Assembly (NCBI RefSeq): GCF_003002065.1
Contig: NZ_PVZG01000004.1
Location: 62,001 to 126,000 of the forward strand
DNA: 64,000 nt
Direction: 5' to 3'
From: Pseudosporangium ferrugineum
Lineage (GTDB): Bacteria > Actinomycetota > Actinomycetes > Mycobacteriales > Micromonosporaceae
Positions within the stretch are counted from its first letter, which is position 1; each line of letters starts with the position of its first letter. This document shows positions 26,936 to 35,972 of this stretch, one piece after another. The notes beneath the pieces were generated by a model. The model saw only the letters and a list, made by a program, of their open reading frames with translations, made no database searches and was not told the origin of the DNA. Made by a program: the position numbers and the translations under genes.

Positions 26936-27757
26936 TCAACTGGCCGGCTTCTCGCCGATCCAGTTCTTGTAGATCTTGTCGTACGTGCCGTCGGAACGGG
27001 CCGCGGCGAGGGCGTCGTTGACGGCCTTGAGCAGCGGCGCGTTGCCCTTCTTGACGGCGAAGCCGTACTGCTCGCCGGTGTCGAACCCGGCCGCGACGGC
27101 GACCTTGCCGGGGTTGGCCTTGATGTACTCGTTCCAGACCGGGAGGTCGTTGACGGCGGCGGCCACCTGGTTGGTGCTGAGCGCCTGCTGGAGCGCGGCG
27201 AGGTCCTTGTACGAGACCACCTCGATCTTGAGGCTCTTCTCCTTGACCTGCGCCTTGATGTAGTCCTCGCCGGTCGTGCCGCCCTGCACGCCGAGGCGCT
27301 TGCCGGCGAGCTCCTCCAGCGTCTTGACCTCCTTGCCGGTGACCACGGCGAGCGCCTGGGTGGCGTCGAAGTACGGCTCGGAGAAGTCGAGCACCTGCTT
27401 GCGCTCGTCGGTGATGGTCATGCCGGCCGCGGCCACGTCGCACTTGCCGGAGTTGAGGTCGGCGCCGGACTTGATGCCCTCGAACGGCGTGTCGACGATC
27501 GCCTGGGTCACGCCCAGCTTCTTCGCGACCAGGTCGATGAGCTCGACGTCGAAGCCGACGACCTTGCCGGTCTGGTCCTTCGCCTGGAACGGCGCGTACG
27601 GGAGGTGGGTGCAGGTGGTCAGCGTGCCCGCCTTGATCAGCGCCACCCCGCTCTCGGTGGTGCCACCCTTGTCCTCCTTCGCGCAGCCGGCGGCGCCGCC
27701 GATCACCAGCATCGCCGCGGCGGCCAGCGCGCCCGCCCTGTGTCCCAGCTTGTTCAT
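26936..27757 (-). CDS. Amino-acid-binding lipoprotein of an ABC importer
   Basis: 273 aa. Lipoprotein signal peptide ending in the lipobox GGAAGC at Cys25. The body is a family 3 solute-binding protein: [29 protein letters not shown] and [16 protein letters not shown], the last being the conserved ligand-binding segment with Arg. The ligand is probably a polar amino acid such as Glu, Gln or Asp. First gene of the three-gene operon; GGGAGAGA precedes its ATG. Confidence 0.93.
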   Translation of the reverse strand: MNKLGHRAGALAAAAMLVIGGAAGCAKEDKGGTTESGVALIKAGTLTTCTHLPYAPFQAKDQTGKVVGFDVELIDLVAKKLGVTQAIVDTPFEGIKSGADLNSGKCDVAAAGMTITDERKQVLDFSEPYFDATQALAVVTGKEVKTLEELAGKRLGVQGGTTGEDYIKAQVKEKSLKIEVVSYKDLAALQQALSTNQVAAAVNDLPVWNEYIKANPGKVAVAAGFDTGEQYGFAVKKGNAPLLKAVNDALAAARSDGTYDKIYKNWIGEKPAS

Positions 27758-28276
27758 GCATCTCTCCCTGGTCGGCCCCCGTTGTCGCGAGGCCAGGACA
27801 GGCTAGTCGAGGAAAATCACAATTGTTGATACACCTGTGACGAGGCCTTCCACACACTCTGTCGACGTTGGTGCGAACAGTCACGGCTCCGATCCCACCG
27901 GCACGTGACCCGGCGCGACGCCGAGGCCGAGTTCTCCCACCTGGACCGCACGGTCGACGTGATCGACACCCCGACCGGGCCGGTCAACCTACTACCGGCA
28001 GGAGATCCCCGTGCCGGCCGGGTGGACGACCGGCCGTGCGGGTTCCTGCTGTTCGGGCCGCCGTACGACCGCACGGCCGCCGAGGCGCGAGACCGCGGCT
28101 GGGCCGTGGAACACCTGCCCGGCGGCCACCTGCACCAGCTGGTCGACCCCGGCTCGGTGGCCGCGCGGCATCCTCACCATGACGGCGAGATGGCGCTCTC
28201 CGGCACCCTGACGGCGAACGGACGTGCCAATCATCAAGGCCGTGGGGGGCGCCAGCCGATCTCTTTCCCGCTTGCC
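27758..28276. other. Gene-poor stretch with decayed fragments
   Basis: No intact gene that I can support. The first ~100 bases are AT-rich (AAAATCACAATTGTTGATACACC) and probably carry the promoter of the amino-acid importer. The rest holds a hydrolase-like fragment and reading frames without recognisable starts. Codon bias is weaker than in the neighbours. Confidence 0.5.
28030..28175 (+). pseudogene. Possible remnant of an alpha/beta-hydrolase C-terminus
   Basis: One frame reads YDRTAAEARDRGWAVEHLPG followed by GHLHQLVDPGSVAAR, which resembles the last strand, helix and catalytic-His segment of alpha/beta hydrolases (ELPGGHLH...LVDP). The rest of such an enzyme (nucleophile elbow, oxyanion loop) is absent upstream and the frame continues into low-complexity sequence. 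I therefore take it as a relic; a small unrelated ORF from 27905 cannot be excluded. Confidence 0.35.
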
Positions 28277-28441
28277 TCATGGCCGATGTTTCGTCAACCA
28301 TTTCTCGACGTCGTCCGCCAACCAGACCCGGCCCTGTGAGAGGCGAGCTACGGGAACGGGAAAGTCGGGCCGGCTCATGGTCGCAGCGGTTTGCCGCCTG
28401 CTGACGCCTTCGAGCCGTCGACAGATCTCCTGCGGGCCCAT
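28277..28441 (-). CDS. AlpA/excisionase-like small HTH protein (possibly degenerate)
   Basis: 54 aa: MGPQEICRRLEGVSRRQT, then PDFPVPVARLSQGRVWLADD and VEKWL. This is the MerR-like winged-helix pattern of AlpA/phage excisionase-type proteins (EIA-x-R-L-GVSR..., PDFP-P...G-R-W...DVE-W). The recognition helix carries an extra Glu before GVSR and lacks the usual QRV-x-Q-L, so it may be damaged. No integrase, att site or other mobile gene survives nearby. The surrounding 28.2-28.6 kb DNA has poor coding bias, in line with an old insertion remnant. Confidence 0.45.
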   Translation of the reverse strand: MGPQEICRRLEGVSRRQTAATMSRPDFPVPVARLSQGRVWLADDVEKWLTKHRP

Positions 28442-28587
28442 CAGCCTGACGGCCGCGCGTCCGTCAACGGCCGGAGGAGTTGAGCCGGGCCGGTCCTCAT
28501 GGCGGTGACCAGCTTGGTTCCCGCGTTGCAGGCTCGAGCGTGCCGGCTTCGTGGTCGTCGTGCTTGCCCTGATTTTCATGGCCGCGG

Positions 28588-29199
28588 TCAGCCGTTCCGG
28601 GCGGGTCGCCACATGCGGCGCAGGGGCGGGACACCGTCGGCGATCCGGATCCCGGGTGGCGTCATGGGCTGGTAGCCGTGTGTGGCGTACAGCTTTTCGT
28701 TGTTCTCGTCGGTGGCTTCGAGGTAGGCGGCGTGCCCTTGGGCGTCGAGCCATTCATGGGTGTGGTGCAGGAGCATGCTGCCGAGTCCTTGGCGTTGCCG
28801 GCCGCGGCGCACTGCCAGGAACAGCAGATGCCAGTGCGGATCGTGCGGGTGGTTGTTCTCCATCTGCCGGTCGAGGTGTTCGAACTGGGGCAGGTCCGCA
28901 CCGACGAGTGCCGCGAGTCGCTTCGCGTAGTTGCCGGGCTCGCTGCTCTCGCCGGTGCGGTCGAACCACACCGCAACGGCGCTGTCGTCCGCTGTCAGGA
29001 CGACCCGGCCGGCGCCGTCGATCGCGTGCTGGACGTGCAGTTCGTACCAGGCGCGTGACACCGGGCGGCGTCGTGCCGGGTCCGGGACGAGGAACCGGAT
29101 GACGCCGAGGGGGTCGAACGCGTCCGCGACGATGTCCGCGGCCACGAGGGCATCGGCTCGTCCGACACCGATGCGCAGGGTGGGGGTGGTACTGGTCAT
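28588..29199 (-). CDS. GNAT-family N-acetyltransferase
   Basis: 203 aa. The acetyl-CoA loop is RRGRQRQGLGS (R/Q-x-x-G-x-G/A), followed by EATDENNEKLYATHGYQ, the standard motif B of the GNAT fold. The N-terminal part has the AFDPLGVIRFLVPDPARRR pattern of small-molecule acetyltransferases seen in actinomycetes. AAGGGAA lies 6 bases ahead of the ATG. It follows the APC permease by 14 bases, in the same operon; a shared substrate (an amine or amino acid) is possible. Confidence 0.88.
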   Translation of the reverse strand: MTSTTPTLRIGVGRADALVAADIVADAFDPLGVIRFLVPDPARRRPVSRAWYELHVQHAIDGAGRVVLTADDSAVAVWFDRTGESSEPGNYAKRLAALVGADLPQFEHLDRQMENNHPHDPHWHLLFLAVRRGRQRQGLGSMLLHHTHEWLDAQGHAAYLEATDENNEKLYATHGYQPMTPPGIRIADGVPPLRRMWRPARNG

Positions 29200-29213
29200 G
29201 GTGGGTTCCCTTC

Positions 29214-30689
29214 TCAGAGGACGGTGGCGCTGCGGGTGCCGCGTCCGATGCCCGCGTACACCGGAGGGTTGAGGAATCTGAGGACCACACCCCAGCCGGT
29301 GCCGGCGGCGAAGACGACCAGCAGAGCGATCGGGACGGCCCGGGCCGGGCCGGTGCCGCCCTCGACGGCGTACTGGATGGGCAGACTCTGCAGGGCCTTG
29401 ACGGAGACGAACAGCAGGATCACGGTCGCGAGCAGCGGGGCGATGCGGCGGTGCCACAGGCTCTCGCCGCGGGAATCACGCCAGAAGTAGACGATGACCG
29501 CAGCGCTGGTCAGGGTGATCAGGAGCAGGATGCCGAGACCACCGGTGGTGGAGCCCCAGTAGAAGAGCTGAACCAGCGGGTCCCATCCGGCGATCGCGTA
29601 CGTCGCGAGCACGCAGAAGGCAAACGCCGTCTGGACGATGGACGCGTTGCGCGGGGCGCCACCTTTGACGGTGGCGCCGAACGTCCGCGGGAGGACACCT
29701 TCGCGACCGAGGGCGAACACGTACCGGGCGATGGCCTGGTGGAAGGAAACGGCCGCCGCGAACAGGCTCGATCCCAGTGCGGCCTTCCCGACGAGTAACG
29801 CGGTCTGGCCCAGCACCACAGCCGACATGGTGAAGAACAGCTCGCTGCCTTCGGCGCTCGCCCTGCCGATGATCTGCGGACCGCCGGCGGAGATCACCAC
29901 CACCGAGGCGAACACGTACACCGCGGCGACGACCAGGATGGTGCCGTAGGTTGCCCTCGGGATGGTGCGTTCACGGTTCTTCGACTCTTCTCCGTAGACG
30001 ACCGATTGCTCGATCCCCGCGTACGCGGTCATCCCCAGCACGATCAGCGTGCCGACGCCGGGCATCCACAGATTGCGCACGGACAGAGCGTCCAGGCTGA
30101 AGTGGAAGCCCGGCGTGAGCATGATCGCGACGGTGAACGCCACGACCAGGACCGTTTCCAGGATGACCAGCACCATCAGGATCCGGCCCGACAGCTTGAC
30201 CTCGTGCGCCCCGAGCAACCCGACCACGGCCCAGGCGGCAAACGCGAAGACCCACCACGCCACGGCAATGCCGGTCGAGCTCCGGATCAGCGGGGACGTG
30301 AGCGCTGCGAGCGCCCCGATCCCGCCGTAGCAGCACAGCTGGAAGCTGTTGTAGACGAACAGCGCGAACCAGGCGGTGCCCACTCCGAGCGGCCGCCCGA
30401 GCCCTTGGGCGACGTAGGCGTAGAACGCACCGGCATTGTCGATGTGACGCGACATCGCCATATAGCCGACGGCGAAGACCATCAGAATCGCCGCGACCGC
30501 GAGGATCGCGACCGGGACGCCGATCAGACCGGTGACGGCGAGCGCGGTGATGACCACCAGGGCCACGACGGTCAACGGCGCCACCGACGAGGCGATCGCT
30601 GAGCCGATCTCAAGCACGCCGAGCCGATCGCGGGCCAACGCCCTCGACACACTGGTTGCGGGCACGATGGATTCCTCCTGCATCGTCAT
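29214..30689 (-). CDS. APC-superfamily amino acid/polyamine permease
   Basis: 491 aa with about 12 hydrophobic spans. N-terminal LGVLEIGSAIASSVAPLTVV and GYMAMSRHIDNAGAFYAYVA match the substrate and helix-1/2 regions of APC transporters, and the TAYAGIEQSVVYGEESKNRE loop before helix 7 is also typical. Substrate unknown. ATG at 30689 or 30683 are both possible. It lies 22 bases after the GPP34-like gene and 14 before the GNAT gene. Confidence 0.9.
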   Translation of the reverse strand: MTMQEESIVPATSVSRALARDRLGVLEIGSAIASSVAPLTVVALVVITALAVTGLIGVPVAILAVAAILMVFAVGYMAMSRHIDNAGAFYAYVAQGLGRPLGVGTAWFALFVYNSFQLCCYGGIGALAALTSPLIRSSTGIAVAWWVFAFAAWAVVGLLGAHEVKLSGRILMVLVILETVLVVAFTVAIMLTPGFHFSLDALSVRNLWMPGVGTLIVLGMTAYAGIEQSVVYGEESKNRERTIPRATYGTILVVAAVYVFASVVVISAGGPQIIGRASAEGSELFFTMSAVVLGQTALLVGKAALGSSLFAAAVSFHQAIARYVFALGREGVLPRTFGATVKGGAPRNASIVQTAFAFCVLATYAIAGWDPLVQLFYWGSTTGGLGILLLITLTSAAVIVYFWRDSRGESLWHRRIAPLLATVILLFVSVKALQSLPIQYAVEGGTGPARAVPIALLVVFAAGTGWGVVLRFLNPPVYAGIGRGTRSATVL

Positions 30690-30711
30690 GACGGGAAGGT
30701 TCGGTGATGTG

Positions 30712-31500
30712 TCAGCGGACAGCCGCGTCGCTGACGGCGACGTCCGCGGCCTTCAGCAGCGCCCGGGACTGCCCGTCCAGCGCCTTGAGCCGCGAGAGCA
30801 GCTCCGAGCGGCAGGCAGACGTCAAAGTGAACAACGCATGCTGATCGAGGCCGGTGACCAGCAGAAGTCCTGTCAGGAGCAAATCCGCCCCGGACAGCTT
30901 GAGCCCGTGTTGCACAGCGGTGCGAATCCTGCTCGCCGGAAACCCTGTCACGTTGAAATCGACCGGCTCATGCCGCACCGTCGTGCCACCGAACACCCGC
31001 CGGCGCTCTTCACGCCTGACCCGACCCACACGAACGAGCCGTTCCCCAACCAGCAGGTCGGCCCGCCCGTCGTAAGCCAGCCATGACAGATACTCACGCA
31101 GATCATGACCGAGCCCGCGGGGATGGAACTGTCCCACCGCCGACGGCCGGATCGAGACGGCTGGCGCCGCTCGCGGCCAGTAAGCACCCACGTCCGGCAA
31201 CGCATGGACGGCCCGGTAAGTCGCCTGTCGCGGCTGCCGGGACGACGGCGGCCAGTCCTTCTCGTCCAGCCGCATCTGGTCGAGAAGTGCCCGCAGGGCG
31301 GCATCCGCGGGCGCATCGGCATCCTCACGAAACAACCGGCCCTCATTCAGCCGGCACCAGCCGCCGTGAATCAATTCCGCGAGCAGCCCCGCGGCCAGTC
31401 CGATCCCGAGCGGCCAATCACCGAGCAGCCGTGTCTTACCGACGCCGTCATGCGCCGTCAACCAGAAGTCGCCGGTAGGCCCGGCCGATGCCTCTGACAT
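30712..31500 (-). CDS. GPP34-family protein
   Basis: 262 aa. Mostly helical; the N-terminal DFWLTAHDGVGKTRLL then GLAAGLLAELIHGGW matches the actinobacterial GPP34 (Golgi phosphoprotein 3-like) proteins, which bind membrane phosphoinositides in eukaryotes and have unknown roles in bacteria. It begins with MSEASAG and heads a leftward three-gene operon with a permease and an acetyltransferase. The 31501-31769 intergenic stretch to the divergent XRE/TPR regulator holds repeated CCGATCA boxes. Confidence 0.75.
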   Translation of the reverse strand: MSEASAGPTGDFWLTAHDGVGKTRLLGDWPLGIGLAAGLLAELIHGGWCRLNEGRLFREDADAPADAALRALLDQMRLDEKDWPPSSRQPRQATYRAVHALPDVGAYWPRAAPAVSIRPSAVGQFHPRGLGHDLREYLSWLAYDGRADLLVGERLVRVGRVRREERRRVFGGTTVRHEPVDFNVTGFPASRIRTAVQHGLKLSGADLLLTGLLLVTGLDQHALFTLTSACRSELLSRLKALDGQSRALLKAADVAVSDAAVR

Positions 31501-31669
31501 GACAGATCCCTTCACACATACTCGCCGAAGCAATCTCAAGAAGTCTTGGGAGGCGGCGAAGCGAGGCTGCCTATGCTGACTTCTACGTCTCATTCTCAGG
31601 ACAGGAGGATTTCATCTCGGCGCCAGGAAAGGTAAGTGCGGAACGCGATCATCAACGCCTATCTCCAGG

Positions 31670-31702
31670 CCGATCAGTTATACCGATCAGCTCGACCGAT
31701 CA
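31670..31702. promoter_or_regulatory. Three CCGATCA direct repeats at 13-bp period
   Basis: CCGATCA starts at 31670, 31683 and 31696. They lie ~65 bp before the XRE/TPR gene start, in the region shared with the divergent GPP34 operon. The exact spacing points to side-by-side binding of a regulator, most simply the adjacent XRE/TPR protein. Confidence 0.55.
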
Positions 31703-31769
31703 CCGGTTCCGCAGTGGGCGACCTCGGCGTTATCCTTCGGATCACAAATACTGAAAGCATGGAGTGCCC

Positions 31770-33140
31770 GTGAACTCGACTCGGTCCGACGGGGGTCCTC
31801 CCCCGCCGAGCATCTGGGAGAGCCCGCCGATGCGCGCCGCTCTCGCCCGACACGATCTCGCCTCCGTCTTCCGGCACCTGAGCAGGTGCGGGTTCTCTCA
31901 ACGCCGGATCGGCCAGCTGACCGGGCAATCTCAGTCGGAGATCTCTGAGATCGTGGGCGGCCGGATGGTAATGGCCTACCCCGTACTGCTGCGCATCGCC
32001 GACGGACTCCGGATTCCACGCGGCTACATGGGACTGGGCAACTATGACCATGAGGTTCATACACAGGTCGAGGACGCCTTGACCACGGGCGTGACGGGGG
32101 CCGGAGAAGCAGAAGAGATCCGTCGCTCACTTCAGCACGCCGCGGAAACCATGATGGGAACTTCCCTGCCAGAGACGGACCGATGGTGGCAGCCGCTCCT
32201 GCGCACCCGGACGCCCCCTCCCGGCCTGATCGGGTACAGCGACGTGGACAACCTCGAACACCTGACCCGGATTCTGCGCGCTGTGGACTACCAATACGGT
32301 GGGGGCGCTTGCCGCGAGGCGGTCCTGGCGCAAACGGACTACGCCCGCTCGATGTTCGGCGCCAGCTGCACCGACGACGTCCGGCGGCGTCTCTGGTTGG
32401 CCACAGCGGACCTGCATAACCTTGCGGGCTGGGCCTCTTTTGACGTTGGGCTCTACACCAGCGCTCGCAGGCATTTCGCGCTCGCCTTGCAGCAAGCCAA
32501 GGCCAACGACAATCTGTCCCTGGCCGCAAATGTGCTCTATCGGCTCGGCCGTATACATCTGCACCGCAGCCACATCGAACAGTCGCTCCGGTTCTTCCAG
32601 CTCGGTCAGCTCGCCGCTCAGGAAGCAGAGGATCCTCTGACTGTCGCGATGCTGCACGCCAACGCCGGCTGGGCCTACGCTCTGATGGGCAATGGCGACA
32701 GGGCCGTCAGCGCTCTCGACCGCGCACAGCAGGAGTTCAGCCGGGGGATGGACAACGTGTCCGCCTGGGTCGCGTTCTTCGGCGCCGCCGACCTCTCAGC
32801 GCTCACAGGGATGATCTACGCGGAGCTCTCTGGCCACGAGGGAAACGACGACGGCATGGACAGTGCTGTCCAGCACCTGACAACCAGCATCGAGGCGCGG
32901 GGCGCAGCAGACACCCGCAGTGCCATCTTCGAGTTGACCGCGCTCGCCACGGCACGGCTGAAAGCTGGCGACAGCAGGCAGGGGATCGTTGAAGGTCACC
33001 GTGCCGTCGACCTGGCCGGCGAGGTGCGGTCCGTGCGAACCGTCGACCGGCTCGTTCCGCTGTTGGAAGCGGTTGAAGGAGAATCCGACGACGAGGCTGC
33101 GGCGCTCGCGCAGCGCATTGTTATCCTCCGGGGAGGATGA
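31770..33140 (+). CDS. XRE-type regulator with TPR domain
   Basis: About 456 aa from GTG 31770 (GGAG 5 bases upstream; GTG 31764 is also in frame). Residues ~30-85 form an HTH (FSQRRIGQLTGQSQSEISEI), and the rest is a helical TPR array (VLYRLGRIHLHRSHIEQSLRF, HANAGWAYALMGNGDRA). This architecture is common in actinomycete signalling regulators. Stop overlaps the next start by ATGA, so it is co-expressed with the kinase-like gene. Probable target: the repeats at 31670-31702. Confidence 0.88.
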   Translation: MNSTRSDGGPPPPSIWESPPMRAALARHDLASVFRHLSRCGFSQRRIGQLTGQSQSEISEIVGGRMVMAYPVLLRIADGLRIPRGYMGLGNYDHEVHTQVEDALTTGVTGAGEAEEIRRSLQHAAETMMGTSLPETDRWWQPLLRTRTPPPGLIGYSDVDNLEHLTRILRAVDYQYGGGACREAVLAQTDYARSMFGASCTDDVRRRLWLATADLHNLAGWASFDVGLYTSARRHFALALQQAKANDNLSLAANVLYRLGRIHLHRSHIEQSLRFFQLGQLAAQEAEDPLTVAMLHANAGWAYALMGNGDRAVSALDRAQQEFSRGMDNVSAWVAFFGAADLSALTGMIYAELSGHEGNDDGMDSAVQHLTTSIEARGAADTRSAIFELTALATARLKAGDSRQGIVEGHRAVDLAGEVRSVRTVDRLVPLLEAVEGESDDEAAALAQRIVILRGG

Positions 33141-34054
33141 CAGGCAGAAACCCACCGTCGAGCGGGCGGATTCCAGGTGAGCGCTTGCACGCAGTTCTTG
33201 CACGCGTGCAAGCGACCGCCGGCATCGATGTGTCCGATGCACATTTAATCAAATTCACCAATAACGCGGTCTTCGCGCTCCCCGCTGCCGGTGTTGTGGC
33301 TCGCATAGCGGCATCCACGACGATGGCTGACCGAGTCGACAAGGTAATTCAGGTCGCCCGCTGGCTTGAGGACGGTGGCGTCCCGGCGGTCCGGCTCCTC
33401 GGCGGCGACCAGCCCTTGATCGTCGACGACCTCAAGGTGACCCTCTGGCACGAGGTGCCCAGCACCGACCACCAACTGACCGGCGCCGACCTCGGAGCGA
33501 TCCTGCAGCAGTGGCACGCGCTCGCCCCACCGGAGACCGGCTTTCCATCTTGGAATCCGGTGGGTGAGATCCGGAGCCGCCTCGATGAGCCGGACGGAGT
33601 CGATCTCCGAGACCTGGCGTACATGCGTGCCGAATGCGATCGCCTGGAGGATGCAGTCGCCACCCTCACCTACGAACTTCCACCCGGTCCGATCCATGGT
33701 GACGCGTTCATGGGAAACCTGATCGCCGGTGTCGGCGGTCCGGCGATCTGCGACTTCGACTCCAGCTGCGACGGCCCCCGAGAATGGGACCTCGTCCCGG
33801 TTGCCGTCGGCAAACTGAGATTCGACTACCCGGGCGACGACCACGGAGCCTTGACCGGCGGGTACGGCTTTGACGTGCTCGCCTGGCCCGGCTTCCCCAC
33901 CCTGCGCCGACTGCGGGAGCTGAAACTGGTCACCAGCCTGGTTCCCGTCCTCGCCAGCCGTCCGGTGCTGCAGCCGGAATGGCGACGACGGCTGGAGACC
34001 TACCGCAGCGAAGATGAATCCGCACGCTGGTCCACCTACACCCGCGCCCCGTAG
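33137..34054 (+). CDS. Aminoglycoside-phosphotransferase (APH)-fold kinase
   Basis: 305 aa. The catalytic loop GPIHGDAFMGNLI (H-G-D-x4-N) and the metal-binding DFDSS (family DxD/DFG) are present, with a degenerate N-lobe beginning FTNNAVFALP-x-x-VVARI, where the Arg of VARI takes the place of the usual ATP-contacting Lys. APH-family enzymes phosphorylate antibiotics, choline, homoserine or other small molecules; the substrate is unknown. Coupled to the XRE/TPR regulator. This pairing recurs in actinomycetes and usually is not resistance. Confidence 0.85.
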   Translation: MTGRNPPSSGRIPGERLHAVLARVQATAGIDVSDAHLIKFTNNAVFALPAAGVVARIAASTTMADRVDKVIQVARWLEDGGVPAVRLLGGDQPLIVDDLKVTLWHEVPSTDHQLTGADLGAILQQWHALAPPETGFPSWNPVGEIRSRLDEPDGVDLRDLAYMRAECDRLEDAVATLTYELPPGPIHGDAFMGNLIAGVGGPAICDFDSSCDGPREWDLVPVAVGKLRFDYPGDDHGALTGGYGFDVLAWPGFPTLRRLRELKLVTSLVPVLASRPVLQPEWRRRLETYRSEDESARWSTYTRAP

Positions 34055-34071
34055 ACGGGACCACGGCCGGG

Positions 34072-34569
34072 TCAGCGCCCGGGCGCGCGCGGGCTGATCA
34101 GGGGGCAGGTGCGCGGGGTGTCGGAGCCCGGCTCCGGGATCGTGAAGATCAGGCGGACGGTGGTCCGGGCCGGGCCGCCGCTCTGGATGTGTGTGGCCAG
34201 GGCCGTGCAGACGATCTGGTCGGCGCCCGGTGGGGTCACCTCGCCGGCGGCCAGGGGCAGGCGCAGCTCGATCGTGCCGGGGGTGGTGACGGCCTCGGCG
34301 CGGGGGGATTCGGAGGGGCTTATGCCGGTGCGCAGGCCGGACTGGCCCGGGCCGTACAGCAGCAGGGTGACCGCCTCGGCGACCGTGCCGAGGCGGCCGG
34401 ACCTGCGCTGCTGCGGGCGCAGCGTGCCGTTCTGGTCGAGGAAGTAGAGGGTGACGCCGGGGGCGATGCCGGTGGGCGCCTCCGCCGCGTCGGTCACGCC
34501 GGAGGGTTGCACGCCGCAGCCGCCGAGCAGCAGCGCCGCCACGACGGTGGCGGACCGGGCCCGGTTCAT
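34072..34569 (-). CDS. GerMN-like lipoprotein of a two-component operon
   Basis: 165 aa. Lipobox LLLGGC (Cys18). The central VTLYFLDQNGTLRPQQR, AVTLLLYGPGQSGLRTGI and TIELRLP segments match the GerMN domain, as in the LpqB lipoprotein associated with MtrAB. It is the third gene of the operon response regulator-kinase-lipoprotein, with a four-base overlap to the kinase stop. It likely senses or modulates the kinase at the membrane; CseA of Streptomyces is an analogue by position. Confidence 0.82.
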   Translation of the reverse strand: MNRARSATVVAALLLGGCGVQPSGVTDAAEAPTGIAPGVTLYFLDQNGTLRPQQRRSGRLGTVAEAVTLLLYGPGQSGLRTGISPSESPRAEAVTTPGTIELRLPLAAGEVTPPGADQIVCTALATHIQSGGPARTTVRLIFTIPEPGSDTPRTCPLISPRAPGR

Positions 34570-35972
34570 CGCGTCTCCTGCGCGTCTCGGGGCAGGTGCA
34601 GCAGGAAGCGGGCGCCGCCGCCGTCGGCGTTCCCGGCGGTGAGCCGGCCGCCGTGCAGGCGGACGTTCTCCAGCGCGATCGCGAGCCCCAGCCCGTTGCC
34701 CGGGCCGGTGCGCGACGAGCCCGCCTTCCAGAACCGCTCGAAGACGTGCGGGAGCGCCGACGCCGCCAGGCCGGGGCCGCCGTCGGTCACCTCGGCCCAC
34801 ACCTCGCCGGGCGTCGCACCGAGGCGGACCCGCACCGGCGGCCCGCCGTGCCGCAGGGCGTTGCCGGCCAGGTTGGCGACGACGACGTCGAGGCGGCGGC
34901 GGTCCGCGCGTACCGGAAGGGGGCCCGGCGCCTCCACCTCGACGCGGTCCAGCCAGCCGCGGGCACGCAGGGATTCGCGGACCGCCACGGCCAGGTCGAT
35001 CTCCTCGACCCGCAGCGCGGCGGTGCCCGCGTCGAAGCGGGACACCTCCATCAGGTCCTCGGCCAGCCGGACCAGCCGGCGCGTCTCGGCGATCGCCAGC
35101 CGGGCGGACTCGCGGGCGTCCGGTTCCATGTCGTCGGCCGTGTCCGCGAGGACCTCCATCACCGCGGTCAGCGTGCTCAGCGGGGTCCGCAACTCGTGCG
35201 ACGCGTCGGCGGCGAACCGGCGGGCGTCCGCCTGCATCCGCCGCATCGCCGCCATGGACGCCTGCACGGATCCGGCCATCTCGTTGATGGTGACGGTCAG
35301 GTCGGCCAGTTCGTCGGCGCCGACCGGCGCCGTCCGCGCCCCGAGGTCGCCGGCGGCCAGCCTTCCGGCGGTGTCCCGGAGTTCGCGTACGGGCCGCAGC
35401 ACGCTGCGCGCCGCCAGCAGGGCGAGCAGGGCGGCCAGCGGCAACGACAGCGCCGCGGCACCGATCGCCGAGCGGGTGAGGTCGTCGATCCGGCCGTCGA
35501 CGCCGGTCAGGTCGCGGGCGGTGTACACCTCGATGCCGGAGGGCCGGCGGGTGCCGTCCACGGCGGTGATCACGACGGGCGTGCCGATCAGCAGCCACGG
35601 CGTGCCGCCCGCCACGACCCGCTGGGTGACCAGGCGGTTCCCGTCGCGTACGGCGTCGCGCAGTTCGGGGGTGACCAGCCCCGGACCGGTGCCGGCGGCC
35701 GACCGCAGACCCCGGTACGTGACCAGCGTGTCGCCGCCGACGGCCGCGCGCAGCCGGTCGAGCGTCGCCTGGTCCGGCGGGTAGCTCAGGCTGGGCGTGA
35801 CCGCGCCGACCTGGTCGGTCACGGTCCGGGTGAGCTGCTGGCCGTGCGAGGCGAGCAGCGCGTCGCCCGCCGATTCCGCGCCGGCCCAGGCGGCAGCGCC
35901 GGCCGCGGCGAAGGCGACCAGGGCGCAGGCGGCGAGCAGCCTCACCCGCAGGCCCCGCGGCCACCACCTCAC
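34566..35972 (-). CDS. OmpR-type sensor histidine kinase
   Basis: 468 aa from GTG 35972 (overlaps the regulator stop, GTGA). Two membrane spans (about 12-32 and 170-195) enclose an extracellular sensor domain; HAMP follows, then the phospho-His box ASHELRTPLS, N box NLAGNALRHGG, and ATP-binding DGGPGL and GNGLGLAIA. Complete and probably active. Signal unknown; the operon with a GerMN lipoprotein suggests cell-envelope sensing. Confidence 0.93.
   Translation of the reverse strand: MRWWPRGLRVRLLAACALVAFAAAGAAAWAGAESAGDALLASHGQQLTRTVTDQVGAVTPSLSYPPDQATLDRLRAAVGGDTLVTYRGLRSAAGTGPGLVTPELRDAVRDGNRLVTQRVVAGGTPWLLIGTPVVITAVDGTRRPSGIEVYTARDLTGVDGRIDDLTRSAIGAAALSLPLAALLALLAARSVLRPVRELRDTAGRLAAGDLGARTAPVGADELADLTVTINEMAGSVQASMAAMRRMQADARRFAADASHELRTPLSTLTAVMEVLADTADDMEPDARESARLAIAETRRLVRLAEDLMEVSRFDAGTAALRVEEIDLAVAVRESLRARGWLDRVEVEAPGPLPVRADRRRLDVVVANLAGNALRHGGPPVRVRLGATPGEVWAEVTDGGPGLAASALPHVFERFWKAGSSRTGPGNGLGLAIALENVRLHGGRLTAGNADGGGARFLLHLPRDAQETR

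Noticed and set aside
25354..27757. The amino-acid ABC importer as part of the biosynthetic cluster
   Set aside because: It is convergent, has a clear nutrient-uptake architecture and no coupling to the pathway genes.
28224..28587. Forward reading frames over this stretch as coding
   Set aside because: Poor codon bias, no ribosome sites, and opposite the AlpA-like remnant.
33137..34054. APH-fold gene as an antibiotic resistance gene
   Set aside because: The family is broad, the N-lobe is divergent and coupling to a TPR regulator is not a resistance context.
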